A stretch of DNA of 64,000 bases from JAEELC01 sp963605425 (GCA_963605425.1 CAVCUQ010000001.1:44591-108590), one strand, 5' to 3'; positions 45,164-54,764 are shown, counted from the first letter of the stretch. Numbers and translations: made by a program. The notes: generated by a model from the letters alone, not told the origin.

Positions 45164-46927
45164 TTATTTTTCAACTATACCTGCAAGCTTTAGCAAATAA
45201 ATTGCATTTCTTGTATTCGATATACCATCATGAATCTTATAATCAAATAAAATCTTATCATCTTCATAATGTTCACAGAAGTGATAATTTACAACATCAT
45301 CAATTTCACATAATTCAGGGTCATGGGTTGTGATTATAGAATAAATATAAGGTTTATCAAGCTTATCAATAAAACTCTTAGCACCAATAATTCTATCATG
45401 AGTATTAGTACCTTTAAATATTTCATCTACAAGGACAAGCATACCTTTTTCTTCTTTAATATAATCAATAATCTTCTTAATTCTAAGTATTTCACCATAG
45501 AATGTAGAAATATTATTATTAACATCATCTACTACTTTCATTGAAGTAAATAGTTTTAAAATAGGTGCTTCGAAATGTTTTGCACATACATTTGATCCAG
45601 CTAAATATAAACAATAATTAGTACCAATAGATCTCATAAATGTAGTTTTACCACTCATATTAGAACCAGTTATGATTGTACGTTTTTCAAATGTAAAATC
45701 ATTTGGAATACAAACATCTTCAATAATTAAAGGATGTTTAATTTCACTAAATGTAAATTTATCACTTATAACAGGATTAACACAATCTTCTTTTACAATT
45801 TCAATTGTAGCTATTGATATTAAAGCTTCAATCTTACCAACAGATACAAAAGAATCCTTTAAATATTTAGCATATTTCTTTTGCCATAAAGAATAAGATA
45901 AAAGTGTATAAGCATCGAATAAGGCTACACCATCAAATAAGAATTGGAATAAAACATTATTTCTTGATTCAGCAAATCCAGCAATCAAATTAAACTTCTT
46001 TAAAGCATTATTATTAAGCAATTTAATAGGTGCTTGTAATTCATTTAAATACTTAGAATCAAATTTCTTATTTGAAATTCTAGCTAAAAGTTCACCATAA
46101 GCTGAAACTTTAAGACGGGCTGAAGATAAAGAGGAAGCTAGTGTTTTAGCATTAGGATAAATAAAGTTAGAAACTATAAATCCTACAAACATCATTATAA
46201 TTGGTGAAAATACAGGAATTATTCTCAAAACAGATAGAGCAAGTATTACACAAAATACTATTAAGTAAATAGGAGCTAGTATAAATTGTAAAATACTAAT
46301 ATCTACTTTATTATTAATAATTTCAATTGTATTATCTAAGTCTTCTACTTTAACCTGAGAATTTAAATTTTCATATTTATAACTAGCAGATAAGATATCA
46401 AGAGTATCATCAAGCTTTAGAGCTAGTTCACTTGAAGCTTCTTGTCTATCCTTAAGTCCTTCTTCTAGTGATAAATCTAAAGATAATAATTTAGCTGTTT
46501 CACTTTTACCATAGCTAGTCTTAGAAAAATTAATATAAGAATAAAGACTATTCTTACCTAAGATATCTAAATCAGTTTCAAAGTATTCACCTTTTGCAAA
46601 CTCTGATCCATTAGTATTTGTTTTATAAGTATTATCAAAACGAGCAAGATAATCTTTAATAACTAAATTCTTATAACTGTAATCTTCATCTATTTTCTTA
46701 TATTTAGATACAAATATACTTAAGACAATAGATACAACAAATAGTATTATACTAAGTATTATCATAATCATTCTAGCTTTACTAGAACTAATAGCTGATA
46801 TAACGGTTACTATTAAAGCAATAATAACGATAAGACGAATATTAGTATATAAGTTTAAATATTTATTATTATCTTCAATATTTTTTAAATTCTCTTCCCT
46901 AATCTTTTTTAGTCTATCTTTCTTCAT
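45164..46927 (-). CDS. Membrane-bound MutS-family ATPase
   Basis: 587 aa. Four hydrophobic stretches (about 31-46, 52-72, 211-233, 238-256) precede a helical lever region and a C-terminal MutS ATPase with Walker A GSNMSGKT (421-428), LVDEIFKGTN (Walker B) and ITTHD. It lacks the mismatch-binding and connector domains of true MutS, so it belongs to the poorly studied MutS-like membrane group. Function unknown; DNA repair is not implied by the ATPase alone. Last gene of the run from hpf or secA, overlapping recX by 14 bp. Confidence 0.88.
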   Translation of the reverse strand: MKKDRLKKIREENLKNIEDNNKYLNLYTNIRLIVIIALIVTVISAISSSKARMIMIILSIILFVVSIVLSIFVSKYKKIDEDYSYKNLVIKDYLARFDNTYKTNTNGSEFAKGEYFETDLDILGKNSLYSYINFSKTSYGKSETAKLLSLDLSLEEGLKDRQEASSELALKLDDTLDILSASYKYENLNSQVKVEDLDNTIEIINNKVDISILQFILAPIYLIVFCVILALSVLRIIPVFSPIIMMFVGFIVSNFIYPNAKTLASSLSSARLKVSAYGELLARISNKKFDSKYLNELQAPIKLLNNNALKKFNLIAGFAESRNNVLFQFLFDGVALFDAYTLLSYSLWQKKYAKYLKDSFVSVGKIEALISIATIEIVKEDCVNPVISDKFTFSEIKHPLIIEDVCIPNDFTFEKRTIITGSNMSGKTTFMRSIGTNYCLYLAGSNVCAKHFEAPILKLFTSMKVVDDVNNNISTFYGEILRIKKIIDYIKEEKGMLVLVDEIFKGTNTHDRIIGAKSFIDKLDKPYIYSIITTHDPELCEIDDVVNYHFCEHYEDDKILFDYKIHDGISNTRNAIYLLKLAGIVEK

Positions 46928-47537
46928 TTAAAATCCTCGTTGCCTCTCGATTAATCATATCAAATAAGTAACCTCTTTGATATAAATAATTCTTAAGTTT
47001 CATTTCTAATTTATTATCATCTTTATGACTATTAATATATTTTCTTGCAATATAATCTATGTAGTAAATATATTCATTTTCATCAATGTCATCTAATACT
47101 CTTTCAATGATATCATGTTCAATTCTCTCTTCTTTAGCCTTACTTTTAATGTATAAAGGGCCATAAGATTTTCTTATATTATAGAAAGCAAATTCTTTAA
47201 AGTAATATTCATCATTTAGTAATCCTTTTGACTTTAATAGAGAGACAGCCTCACTAGCTTCTTCTTTACTAGCACCCTTATCAAGTAAGTAATTGTAAAC
47301 TTTAAATGATGATTTAATTCCTTTAGAAATATAAGATAAAGCTTTAGAATAATATTCATAAACATTATTTTTAGCTAGTAATTCATTATAGAATTCATCC
47401 GATATTTCTAAGTCTTTTCTAAGTGTATAAGCTACAATAAAGTCTTCGTTACAATTAAGTGTTATATCATTTGAAAAATAAATAGTATAACGTGTTTTAT
47501 TTAGTGCTTTTATAAGTGTAATTTTCATATTCACCAA
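46914..47537 (-). CDS. recX: Regulatory protein RecX
   Basis: About 205 aa of repeated three-helix units, e.g. ALSYISKGIKSSFKVYNYLLDKGASKEEASEAV and LKSKGLLNDEYYFKEF, the classic RecX signature. RecX binds RecA filaments and limits their activity; recA is not in the window. Start is uncertain: TTG 47537 has AAAGGA 5-6 nt upstream, while ATG 47528 has a poorly spaced GGTGA. Confidence 0.92.
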   Translation of the reverse strand: MVNMKITLIKALNKTRYTIYFSNDITLNCNEDFIVAYTLRKDLEISDEFYNELLAKNNVYEYYSKALSYISKGIKSSFKVYNYLLDKGASKEEASEAVSLLKSKGLLNDEYYFKEFAFYNIRKSYGPLYIKSKAKEERIEHDIIERVLDDIDENEYIYYIDYIARKYINSHKDDNKLEMKLKNYLYQRGYLFDMINREATRILNEER

Positions 47538-48432
47538 CTATTTCCTTTGTTTCAGCGAAGAATGTAAATGCATCAGGATCTAATTCTTTTATTTTATCCT
47601 TTAAAATGTAACATTGATTTTTTTCAAGAGTACAAATGATCATCTTTTTATTATTATCAGTATAACCACCCTTAGCATCTACGATAGTTAAACCACGATC
47701 AAAAGTATCAAATATATATTCTTTAATGACATTAGGATCATCACAAATAATAAAGGCAGTACGACGTTTTCTTGCATTAAGTGCTATGTAGTCACAAATA
47801 AAACCTGTCATAATTACAACAAGAGAACCATAGATAATCATTTCAATATTATAAACATGAACATCGGTAACTTGATTTAAATTAGGAATAAAGAATCCAC
47901 TAATAATTACAATAAACCAATCTGTTAAATACATTGATTTTGAATATGGTATATGAAGACGAGTTTGAAGTATTTTTTGAATAATATCCATACCACCTGT
48001 AGAAGCATTAACTCTAAGACATAAGGCAATGCCGATAGCTGTGATTATACCTCCGGCAATCATAGTTACAAAATACCAATTAGTTTGTGGTACTATTTGA
48101 AGAAAATAATTCGGATTGCATCCCATCTTTTGAAAAATTAAATTGAATGTAGGGTCTAAAATACAGGCTAAAATTGTATGAAAGAAAAATTCTTTTCCAA
48201 CAAATATTAGGGCGCAAACCGCAAGTATTGCTTGAATACTATAGAAAAACATCCAATCCTGGTATCCATCTATTTTACCAAGAGGTGTTTCTTTAACAAT
48301 AATTGCAAGTCCAGAGACACCACCTGAACATAATTTAGATGGTGAAAAGAAAAAATAATAAGCAAATGACATCATAAAGACGCCAATAAAAATTATTAAA
48401 ATGTCTTTTGAAGTTTTCCAAAATTTATTCAT
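47497..48432 (-). CDS. YitT-family membrane protein
   Basis: 311 aa. Five or six N-terminal membrane helices (about 9-215), beginning DILIIFIGVFMMSFAYYFFFSPSKLCSGGVSGLAII, then a cytoplasmic DUF2179 domain (about 225-300) with RGLTIVDAKGGYTDNNKKMIICTLEK. The YitT family is widespread in Firmicutes; its transport or sensing role is not established. Overlaps prfB by 8 bp and recX by 41 bp. Confidence 0.93.
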   Translation of the reverse strand: MNKFWKTSKDILIIFIGVFMMSFAYYFFFSPSKLCSGGVSGLAIIVKETPLGKIDGYQDWMFFYSIQAILAVCALIFVGKEFFFHTILACILDPTFNLIFQKMGCNPNYFLQIVPQTNWYFVTMIAGGIITAIGIALCLRVNASTGGMDIIQKILQTRLHIPYSKSMYLTDWFIVIISGFFIPNLNQVTDVHVYNIEMIIYGSLVVIMTGFICDYIALNARKRRTAFIICDDPNVIKEYIFDTFDRGLTIVDAKGGYTDNNKKMIICTLEKNQCYILKDKIKELDPDAFTFFAETKEIVGEYENYTYKSTK

Positions 48433-49540
48433 TATTTATACCAGCCTTATAACATAAATATGCATTAATAAATAAATCAATATCGCCATCCATTACACCA
48501 TACACATCACTTGTTTCCGCATTCGTTCTATGGTCTTTTACCATTGTATAAGGAGTAAAGACATAGGATCTAATTTGAGAACCAAATCCATTAAGTAATT
48601 GTTCACCTTTAATTTCTTTTAAATTTTGTTCTGCCTTAAGTAGTTCTACTTCTAAAAGTTTAGACTTTAAAACTTTCATAGCCTCATCTTTATTTTTAAG
48701 TTGGCTACGTTCATTTTGGCATGTTACTACAATATTTAAAGGTAAGTAAGTTAATCTTACAGCTGAATAAGTAGTGTTAACACCTTGACCGCCATGACCT
48801 GATGACATATATGTGTCTACTCTTAAATCTTCATCTTTTATGATAATATCTAAATCATTTTTAATAATAGGGGCTACATCTACAGATGCAAACGAAGTGT
48901 GACGTCTTGCATTAGAATCAAATGGTGAAATACGTACTAAACGATGTACTCCACGCTCAGCTTGTAAAAGACCATAAGCAAATTTACCTTTAATTTCAAC
49001 AGATAAACTCTTAATACCTGCTTCACCTGGTTCTAAATTTAGAATTTTAATTTTAAAATTATGTCTTTTAGCATATCCTTGATACATTCTAAAAAGCATT
49101 TCAGCCCAGTCCATTGATTCAGTACCACCAGCTCCTGGGTGAATGTCTAAGTAAACATCATAATCATCGTATTTAGAATTAAGAAGTATTACTGTTTCAA
49201 ATTCCTTTATATCACTATCAAGTTTTAAAATTTCATTTGATACTTCTTCTAAAGTTTCAGGTTCATCTGATAAAGATAGTACTTCTTTTAAACTATCAAG
49301 AGATGACTTTAAAGAAGTATATGTATTAAATTTATCTTTTAATTTATTTAAATTAGAAATAGTTTCTTGAGCTTTACTTGCATTATCCCAAAAACCATCT
49401 TTAACTAGTTCTTGTGATAATGTATTAATTTCTTCTTCTAATTTTGTTACATTTAATGTTTTTGCAAGAGAAGAAATTTTATCACTAAATTCTGATAAAT
49501 ATTTATTAATTTCATATTTTTCCAAAAAAATCATCTCCAT
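48425..49540 (-). CDS. prfB: Peptide chain release factor 2, without programmed frameshift
   Basis: About 366-371 aa. It contains the stop-recognition motif SPF (RISPFDSNARRHTS) and the catalytic GGQ loop (SSGHGGQGVNTT). It releases peptides at TAA and TGA. The usual in-frame TGA frameshift site near codon 25 is absent; the frame is continuous through KTLNVTKLEEEI. The start could be ATG 49540 or TTG 49525, which has GGAG about 10 nt upstream. It lies directly after a hairpin that follows secA. Confidence 0.96.
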   Translation of the reverse strand: MEMIFLEKYEINKYLSEFSDKISSLAKTLNVTKLEEEINTLSQELVKDGFWDNASKAQETISNLNKLKDKFNTYTSLKSSLDSLKEVLSLSDEPETLEEVSNEILKLDSDIKEFETVILLNSKYDDYDVYLDIHPGAGGTESMDWAEMLFRMYQGYAKRHNFKIKILNLEPGEAGIKSLSVEIKGKFAYGLLQAERGVHRLVRISPFDSNARRHTSFASVDVAPIIKNDLDIIIKDEDLRVDTYMSSGHGGQGVNTTYSAVRLTYLPLNIVVTCQNERSQLKNKDEAMKVLKSKLLEVELLKAEQNLKEIKGEQLLNGFGSQIRSYVFTPYTMVKDHRTNAETSDVYGVMDGDIDLFINAYLCYKAGINNE

Positions 49541-49545
49541 TCATT

Positions 49546-49567
49546 CAAAAAAGCTCTTTCGAGCTTT
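49546..49567 (-). terminator. Hairpin with GAAA loop between secA and prfB
   Basis: On the minus strand AAAGCTC-GAAA-GAGCTTT is followed by TTTTGAATG, only a few bases before the prfB start. It looks like an intrinsic terminator or attenuator for secA that lets part of transcription reach prfB. Confidence 0.65.
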
Positions 49568-49578
49568 CTTGCAATATA

Positions 49579-52098
49579 TTATCTTCTGCCGTGGCAATAC
49601 TTAAATTTCTTACCAGATCCACAAGGACATAAATCATTAGCACCAACGTTTTTGAATTGGTTAACAGCGCTTTGATGGAACGCATCTTGATGTGAATCAT
49701 TAGTCATTGTACCAGCAAGACGGTCTTCAGATTCTGTATTTGTTCTAATTTGAGCACGAATTAAGAATTTAAGAACATCTTTGTTAACTGCATCAAGCAT
49801 TTCGTTATATAATTTTAAACCTTCTTTTTGATACATTTGAAGAGGGTTATTTTGACCATATCCTTGAAGAGAAACAGATTGTCTTAATTCATCCATCTTA
49901 TCAATATGGTCTGTCCAATGGTCATCAAGAACTTTTAAAACAATAACCTTTAAGAACTCTTGATAAACTTCATCAGGGAACATATTCTTCTTTTGATCTA
50001 ATAATTTATTAGCAACCTCTGTTAAATAATTGATGATTTGAATTTCATCGTAAGTTTGAATTACACCAAAGTCACATGAACCTTGTCCGAAATAAACAAT
50101 ATTGAAATCTTTAGTTATACCTTCATCATCAATATCATATTTGTTATGTCCTACTTCTTCCATATGAGAATAACAAATAGATTCAACAGCCTTTTTCATC
50201 ATAGAGCGAGCTATATCTTCGATTGACTTGTCACGAATGATATGCATTCTTTGATCATAGAAAGATTCACGTTGGAAACGAATAACGTCGTCATATTTTA
50301 AGACATTCTTACGTGAGTCATAGTTAGCTCCTTCAATTCTTTGTTGAGCGTTAGTAACTAAACGTGTAAACATCTTTGATTCAAGAGGAATTGATAAATC
50401 TCCACCATTAGTTAAATGAATAGCATAATCAAGTCTCTTTTTGAAAGTGTCTCCACCGAATCTAATCATTAATTGGTCTTCGCTTGAAGTATAGAATCTA
50501 GTATAACCAGGGTCACCTTGTCTACCAGAACGACCTCTTAGCTGATTGTCAATACGTCTTGATTCATGACGTTCTGTACCAAATACACAAAGACCACCAA
50601 CTTCTTTTACACCTTCACCAAGTTTAATGTCAGTACCACGACCAGCCATGTTAGTCGCAATAGTTACAGCGTTTAATTGTCCGGCCTTAGCTACAATTTC
50701 AGCTTCTCTTTCATTGTTTTTAGCATTTAATACTTCATGTTTAATTCCACAAGCAGTAAGTTTTTCACTTAATAATTCACTTGTTTCAACAGCTACAGTA
50801 CCAATTAGGATAGGTTGACCTTTAGCGTGTCTAGTTTTAACTTCTTCAATTAAAGCATTGTATTTAGCTTCTGCTGAACCGAATAAAAGGTCAGTATCAT
50901 CTTTACGAATAACTGGTTTATTAGTTGGAATTTCAACAACATACATGTTGTAAATATCTCTAAATTCCTCTTCCTCAGTCTTAGCAGTACCAGTCATACC
51001 TGATAATTTCTTATACATTCTAAAGAAGTTTTGGTAAGTTATAGTAGCTACTGTAACAGTTTCTTGCTTTACTTCTACGCCTTCTTTAGCTTCAATTGCT
51101 TGATGAAGACCATCACTATATTGTCTTCCCTTTAAAATACGACCTGTAAATTGGTCAACGATTAAAACTTCACCATTTTGAACTACATATTCAACACCAT
51201 TAGTAAAGATTAAGTTAGCCTTCATCGCATTATTAATTCTATGAACTAGGGAAACATTTTCAGTATCATATAAGTTTTCAAGTCTAAACATCTTTTCAGC
51301 TTTTACAACACCAGATTCAAGTAATTGAACTGTCTTAGATTCAACATCAACTTCATAATCTTCTTCACTTAAAGACTTAACAAATTCATCAGCTGCTTGA
51401 TAACTTGCTTTTGAATTTTTTGCTCTACCTGAAATAATTAATGGAGTTCTAGCTTCATCGATTAAAATTGAGTCTGTTTCGTCAATAATTGCATAATTTA
51501 AACCACGTAAGTTTACAAGATTATCTTCTCTTGTAGCCATATTATCTCTTAAATAGTCGAAACCAAGTTCAGAGTTTGTAGAGTACATAACATCACAGCT
51601 ATAAGCTTCACGCTTTTGTTGTTGTGATAATTCACGAATGTTTAAACCAACAGTAAGACCTAGCCAACGCATTAAATTACCTACGTCTCCTGTAGCTTCT
51701 CTACCTGCAAGATATTCGTTAACAGTTACAATATGAACACCATTTCCGGAAAGAGCATTTAAATAAGCTGGAAGAGATGCAGTAAGTGATTTACCTTCAC
51801 CTGTTTTCATTTCCGCAATATTACCACCATGAATAGCGATACCACCACATACTTGAACATAGAAAGGCTTCATCTTTAAGACTCTATAAGCAGCTTCTCT
51901 TACAACAGCAAATGCTTCAGGTAAAATATCATCTAAAGTCTTACCATTTTTAAGTAATTCCTTAAAATAAGGTGTTTTAGCCTTAAGTTCTTCATCAGAT
52001 AACTTTGCCATTTCAGGCTCTAATGCCATAACTTTGTCTGCAATCTTTTGATCACGTTTTAATTCTTTTAATCCTGTATCAAATAATTTTTTAAACAT
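49579..52098 (-). CDS. secA: Preprotein translocase ATPase SecA
   Basis: 839 aa, standard length. Walker A MKTGEGKSL, DEAD-type DEADS variant reading DETDSILIDEARTPLIISG, helicase motif NMAGRGTDI and LRGRSGRQGD. The C-terminal zinc site CPCGSGKKFKYCHG binds SecB-like partners or lipids. It drives Sec-dependent secretion. Own promoter at 52149-52177. Confidence 0.97.
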   Translation of the reverse strand: MFKKLFDTGLKELKRDQKIADKVMALEPEMAKLSDEELKAKTPYFKELLKNGKTLDDILPEAFAVVREAAYRVLKMKPFYVQVCGGIAIHGGNIAEMKTGEGKSLTASLPAYLNALSGNGVHIVTVNEYLAGREATGDVGNLMRWLGLTVGLNIRELSQQQKREAYSCDVMYSTNSELGFDYLRDNMATREDNLVNLRGLNYAIIDETDSILIDEARTPLIISGRAKNSKASYQAADEFVKSLSEEDYEVDVESKTVQLLESGVVKAEKMFRLENLYDTENVSLVHRINNAMKANLIFTNGVEYVVQNGEVLIVDQFTGRILKGRQYSDGLHQAIEAKEGVEVKQETVTVATITYQNFFRMYKKLSGMTGTAKTEEEEFRDIYNMYVVEIPTNKPVIRKDDTDLLFGSAEAKYNALIEEVKTRHAKGQPILIGTVAVETSELLSEKLTACGIKHEVLNAKNNEREAEIVAKAGQLNAVTIATNMAGRGTDIKLGEGVKEVGGLCVFGTERHESRRIDNQLRGRSGRQGDPGYTRFYTSSEDQLMIRFGGDTFKKRLDYAIHLTNGGDLSIPLESKMFTRLVTNAQQRIEGANYDSRKNVLKYDDVIRFQRESFYDQRMHIIRDKSIEDIARSMMKKAVESICYSHMEEVGHNKYDIDDEGITKDFNIVYFGQGSCDFGVIQTYDEIQIINYLTEVANKLLDQKKNMFPDEVYQEFLKVIVLKVLDDHWTDHIDKMDELRQSVSLQGYGQNNPLQMYQKEGLKLYNEMLDAVNKDVLKFLIRAQIRTNTESEDRLAGTMTNDSHQDAFHQSAVNQFKNVGANDLCPCGSGKKFKYCHGRR

Positions 52099-52148
52099 AC
52101 TTCAATACTCCAATACTAATAATTATATTATAAACAATATCTTTTTCT

Positions 52149-52177
52149 ATTTTACTATAAACTTATGCATTTATCAA
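52149..52177 (-). promoter_or_regulatory. Promoter of secA
   Basis: Minus strand -35 TTGATA (52177-52172), 17-nt spacer, -10 TAAAAT (52154-52149), downstream of the hpf terminator. Confidence 0.65.
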
Positions 52178-52198
52178 TAATGAGAAGATTCAATAAAA

Positions 52199-52226
52199 CA
52201 AAAAAACTAGCACAAAAATGTGCTAG
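52199..52226 (-). terminator. Terminator of hpf
   Basis: CTAGCACA-AAAA-TGTGCTAG (52207-52226) is a perfect 8-bp hairpin; the minus strand continues into TTTTTTTT. Confidence 0.92.
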
Positions 52227-52239
52227 CCTTTATTTATAA

Positions 52240-52779
52240 TTATTCAGTTTGAAGAATAGCATAATCACCATCTTCTCTTACATAAACAACCTTAACTTTT
52301 AATGTTTCGCTGTCTAAGTATAAGAAGAAATCATGATCTGTTAATTCAATCTCATTTAGTGCTTCTTCATCAGTTAATGGAACTAAAGTGATATTCTTTG
52401 TTCTAACAACTTTTGATACAGGTACTGCCTTTTCGCTTTGTGCAAAATATTCATCTGCAAAAGTTTCTTTTAAAGCATCTTTACCTTTCTTTTCTTTTAC
52501 TCTTGTTTTATACTTTCTGATTTGTCTTTCTAATTTCTCAATCGCAAGGTCTAAAGCTGCATAAACATCTTGAGCCTTAGCTTCTGCTCTAAGTACAACA
52601 TTCTTTGTTGGAATTGTAACTTCAACCTTTTGATAAGCTGGATAAACTTTAGCAACAACACGAGCATTTAGATTTTGTTCACTAAAATAAGATTCTACCT
52701 TTTGTAATTTACTTGTGATGTAATTCTTGTTTTCATCACTTGGTTTGAAACCATTTTTTCCTACTACTTCTACCTTCAT
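52240..52779 (-). CDS. hpf: Ribosome hibernation promoting factor, long form
   Basis: 179 aa. The N-terminal domain (about 1-100, KPSDENKNYITSKLQKVESYF...AALDLAIEKLERQIRKYKTR) binds the 30S decoding region. The C-terminal dimerisation domain (about 120-179, VRTKNITLVPLTDEEALNEIEL...FFLYLD) makes 100S ribosome dimers. Located upstream of secA and prfB as in Bacillus. Confidence 0.96.
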   Translation of the reverse strand: MKVEVVGKNGFKPSDENKNYITSKLQKVESYFSEQNLNARVVAKVYPAYQKVEVTIPTKNVVLRAEAKAQDVYAALDLAIEKLERQIRKYKTRVKEKKGKDALKETFADEYFAQSEKAVPVSKVVRTKNITLVPLTDEEALNEIELTDHDFFLYLDSETLKVKVVYVREDGDYAILQTE

Positions 52780-52816
52780 ATTAACACTCCTTTTCTAAAC
52801 TTCTATCCACATCTAT

Positions 52817-52845
52817 ATATTAGCACGTTTTGCATAAAACTTCAA
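52817..52845 (-). promoter_or_regulatory. Promoter of hpf
   Basis: Minus strand -35 TTGAAG (52845-52840), 17-nt spacer, extended -10 TGC-TAATAT (hexamer 52822-52817). Confidence 0.65.
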
Positions 52846-52891
52846 TAATTATTCAGTAAAAACGCTTTATTTTTATTAATTATTCAACAAA

Positions 52892-53266
52892 TTAATAAAT
52901 TTGACAAAAATCACAAACAATTATCAAATCATCTTCAACAAGATTAGCTAAATTATCAAAAATATATAGTTTTCTTTCGTTAATATTCAAATTATTGTAT
53001 ATTAGAACGTTTTGATAGTTTTGACTAAGCACATATTCTAGCAAATGAGAAAATTCTAGCACAAATGGATCATTTACAAAATAATAGTACTTATCAAATA
53101 AAGAGTAAATCTTAAGGTTATAATTATTTAAGGGGATAACATTATAATTTAATTTAATAGGATATCTTTTATAACAGGCATCACAAACATAGAATTTCTT
53201 ATTTTTAAATAGATCTCTAAGTTTTCCTTTAATAGTAAAATTTCTATTACATATAAGGCATTTCAT
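52892..53266 (-). CDS. Zinc-finger protein, probable stump of ComFC
   Basis: 124 aa from ATG 53266, with a GGGGTGG site. An N-terminal CLIC...CDAC zinc finger (about 3-30) is spaced as in ComFC/GntX-like proteins (MICLLC...CYSC). The phosphoribosyltransferase domain that should follow is missing; only about 90 divergent residues remain, ending CDFCQIY. Its position immediately upstream of hpf-secA-prfB is where Bacillus has comFC. I infer a shortened ComFC relative, possibly non-functional for DNA uptake. comFA is not nearby. Confidence 0.6.
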   Translation of the reverse strand: MKCLICNRNFTIKGKLRDLFKNKKFYVCDACYKRYPIKLNYNVIPLNNYNLKIYSLFDKYYYFVNDPFVLEFSHLLEYVLSQNYQNVLIYNNLNINERKLYIFDNLANLVEDDLIIVCDFCQIY

Positions 53267-53322
53267 ATATACCACCCCATAAATAATATAACAAGCAAAT
53301 TAACTTTTTACTTTCAAATTTT

Positions 53323-53351
53323 TAAAAAAAGAATACGATTTCTCGTATTCT
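53323..53351 (-). terminator. Terminator of metK
   Basis: AGAATACGA-TTTC-TCGTATTCT (53330-53351) is a perfect 9-bp hairpin, followed on the minus strand by TTTTTTT. It ends the operon led by the SAM riboswitch. Confidence 0.92.
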
Positions 53352-53361
53352 AATTCAAAAT

Positions 53362-54516
53362 TTATTTAAGTAAAGCTTTAAAACAATCAACCTTATCTAG
53401 ATGTTCCCAAGGAAGATCTACATCAGTTCTACCGAAATGTCCGTAAGCAGCTATCTTTGAATATCTAGGCTTTAATAAATCTAGAGATTCAATCATACCC
53501 TTTGGAGTTAAACGGAAGTTCTTCTTTACAGTTTCAGCTATTAATTCTTCGTTTACCTTAGCTGTACCGAATGTATCAACTAAAATTGAAATAGGTTCAG
53601 CTACACCAATTGCATAAGATAATTCAATTTGACACTTCTTTGCAATACCTGAAGCTACAATATTTTTTGCAATGTATCTTGCCATATAAGCAGCTGATCT
53701 GTCAACCTTAGAAGGGTCCTTACCTGAGAATGCTCCACCACCGTGACAAGCAGATCCACCATAAGTATCAACAATAATCTTTCTACCTGTTAAACCTGAG
53801 TCACCAGCAGGACCACCGATAACAAATCTACCAGTAGGATTAAATAAATACTTAGTTTTATCATCAACAAGGTTTTGAGGAACAATCTTATCTACAACTT
53901 CTCTCTTAATATCTTTAGATAATTGTTCAAGTGATACTTCAGGAGAATGTTGTGAGGAAATAAGGATTGTATCAATTCTTACAATATTATCGTTATCATC
54001 ATATTCAACAGTAACTTGAGTCTTACCATCTGGTCTTAAGTATGGAAGAGTTCCATCTTTTCTTACATCAGCTAGTCTCTTTGCAAGTCTATGAGCTAAA
54101 GTAATAGCTAGTGGCATATAAACTTCAGTTTCATCACAAGCATAACCAAACATAATACCTTGGTCACCAGCACCCTGTTCATGTCCATTAGTTTCATCAA
54201 CACCTAATGCAATGTCAGCACTTTGAGCATCAATTGAAGTTAGTACAGCTACATTTTCAGCGTCAAATCCAAATTTTCCACGAACATAACCAATTTCAGT
54301 TAGTTTATTTCTAACAATTGATCTAATATCAACATAATGATTAGTAGTAATTTCACCAAATACTACAACCATACCTGTAGTAGCTATAGTTTCACAAGCA
54401 ACTCGACCATGAGGGTCATGAGCTAATATATCATCAAGAACTGCGTCAGATATTTGGTCACAAACCTTATCAGGATGACCTTCAGTTACAGATTCACTAG
54501 TAAAAAAACGATTCAT
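53362..54516 (-). CDS. metK: S-adenosylmethionine synthetase
   Basis: 384 aa. Signatures FTSESVTEGHPDKVCDQISDA (ATP/Mg binding), GAGDQGIMFGYA and GGGAFSGKDPSKVDRSAAY. It makes SAM from ATP and methionine. It is the last gene of the operon priA-fmt-(HD-GYP-like)-TSCPD-metK, starting 1 bp after the TSCPD stop with AAGGAGG upstream. The operon leader is a SAM-I riboswitch, so its product would feed back on its own transcription. Confidence 0.97.
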   Translation of the reverse strand: MNRFFTSESVTEGHPDKVCDQISDAVLDDILAHDPHGRVACETIATTGMVVVFGEITTNHYVDIRSIVRNKLTEIGYVRGKFGFDAENVAVLTSIDAQSADIALGVDETNGHEQGAGDQGIMFGYACDETEVYMPLAITLAHRLAKRLADVRKDGTLPYLRPDGKTQVTVEYDDNDNIVRIDTILISSQHSPEVSLEQLSKDIKREVVDKIVPQNLVDDKTKYLFNPTGRFVIGGPAGDSGLTGRKIIVDTYGGSACHGGGAFSGKDPSKVDRSAAYMARYIAKNIVASGIAKKCQIELSYAIGVAEPISILVDTFGTAKVNEELIAETVKKNFRLTPKGMIESLDLLKPRYSKIAAYGHFGRTDVDLPWEHLDKVDCFKALLK

Positions 54517-54517
54517 T

Positions 54518-54763
54518 TTATAATACCTCCTTAATCGCTTTAGCTAATTGGTCACAACATGAAGTATTCTTTATACCACATGTGTTACCTTCAAGAAGAG
54601 AACAAATTTCAGTTAGTTTTCTTCCTTCACATAATTTTGAAATTGCTTTCAAATTTCCAGGACAACCTTTTTCAAATTCTAAATTATGCATAATACCATT
54701 TTCATACTCAAAAGTAATCTTTCTAGCACAAGTGCCAGTTGTTAAAAATTCTTTCTTCTCCAT
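54518..54763 (-). CDS. TSCPD-domain protein (TIGR03905-like)
   Basis: 81 aa from ATG 54763; the longer frame to 54805 overlaps the upstream gene. Sequence TGTCARKITFEYENGIMHNLEFEKGCPGNLKAISKLCEG and the six conserved Cys match the small TSCPD family (TIGR03905). These domains also occur at the end of some ribonucleotide reductases. The Cys pairs suggest metal or iron-sulphur binding; function unknown. Sits directly before metK. Confidence 0.85.
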   Translation of the reverse strand: MEKKEFLTTGTCARKITFEYENGIMHNLEFEKGCPGNLKAISKLCEGRKLTEICSLLEGNTCGIKNTSCCDQLAKAIKEVL

Positions 54764-54764
54764 T

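Noticed and set aside
48425..49540. Programmed frameshift in prfB
   Set aside because: The frame is continuous through the region equivalent to codons 15-40 and contains no CTTTGA-type slippery site.
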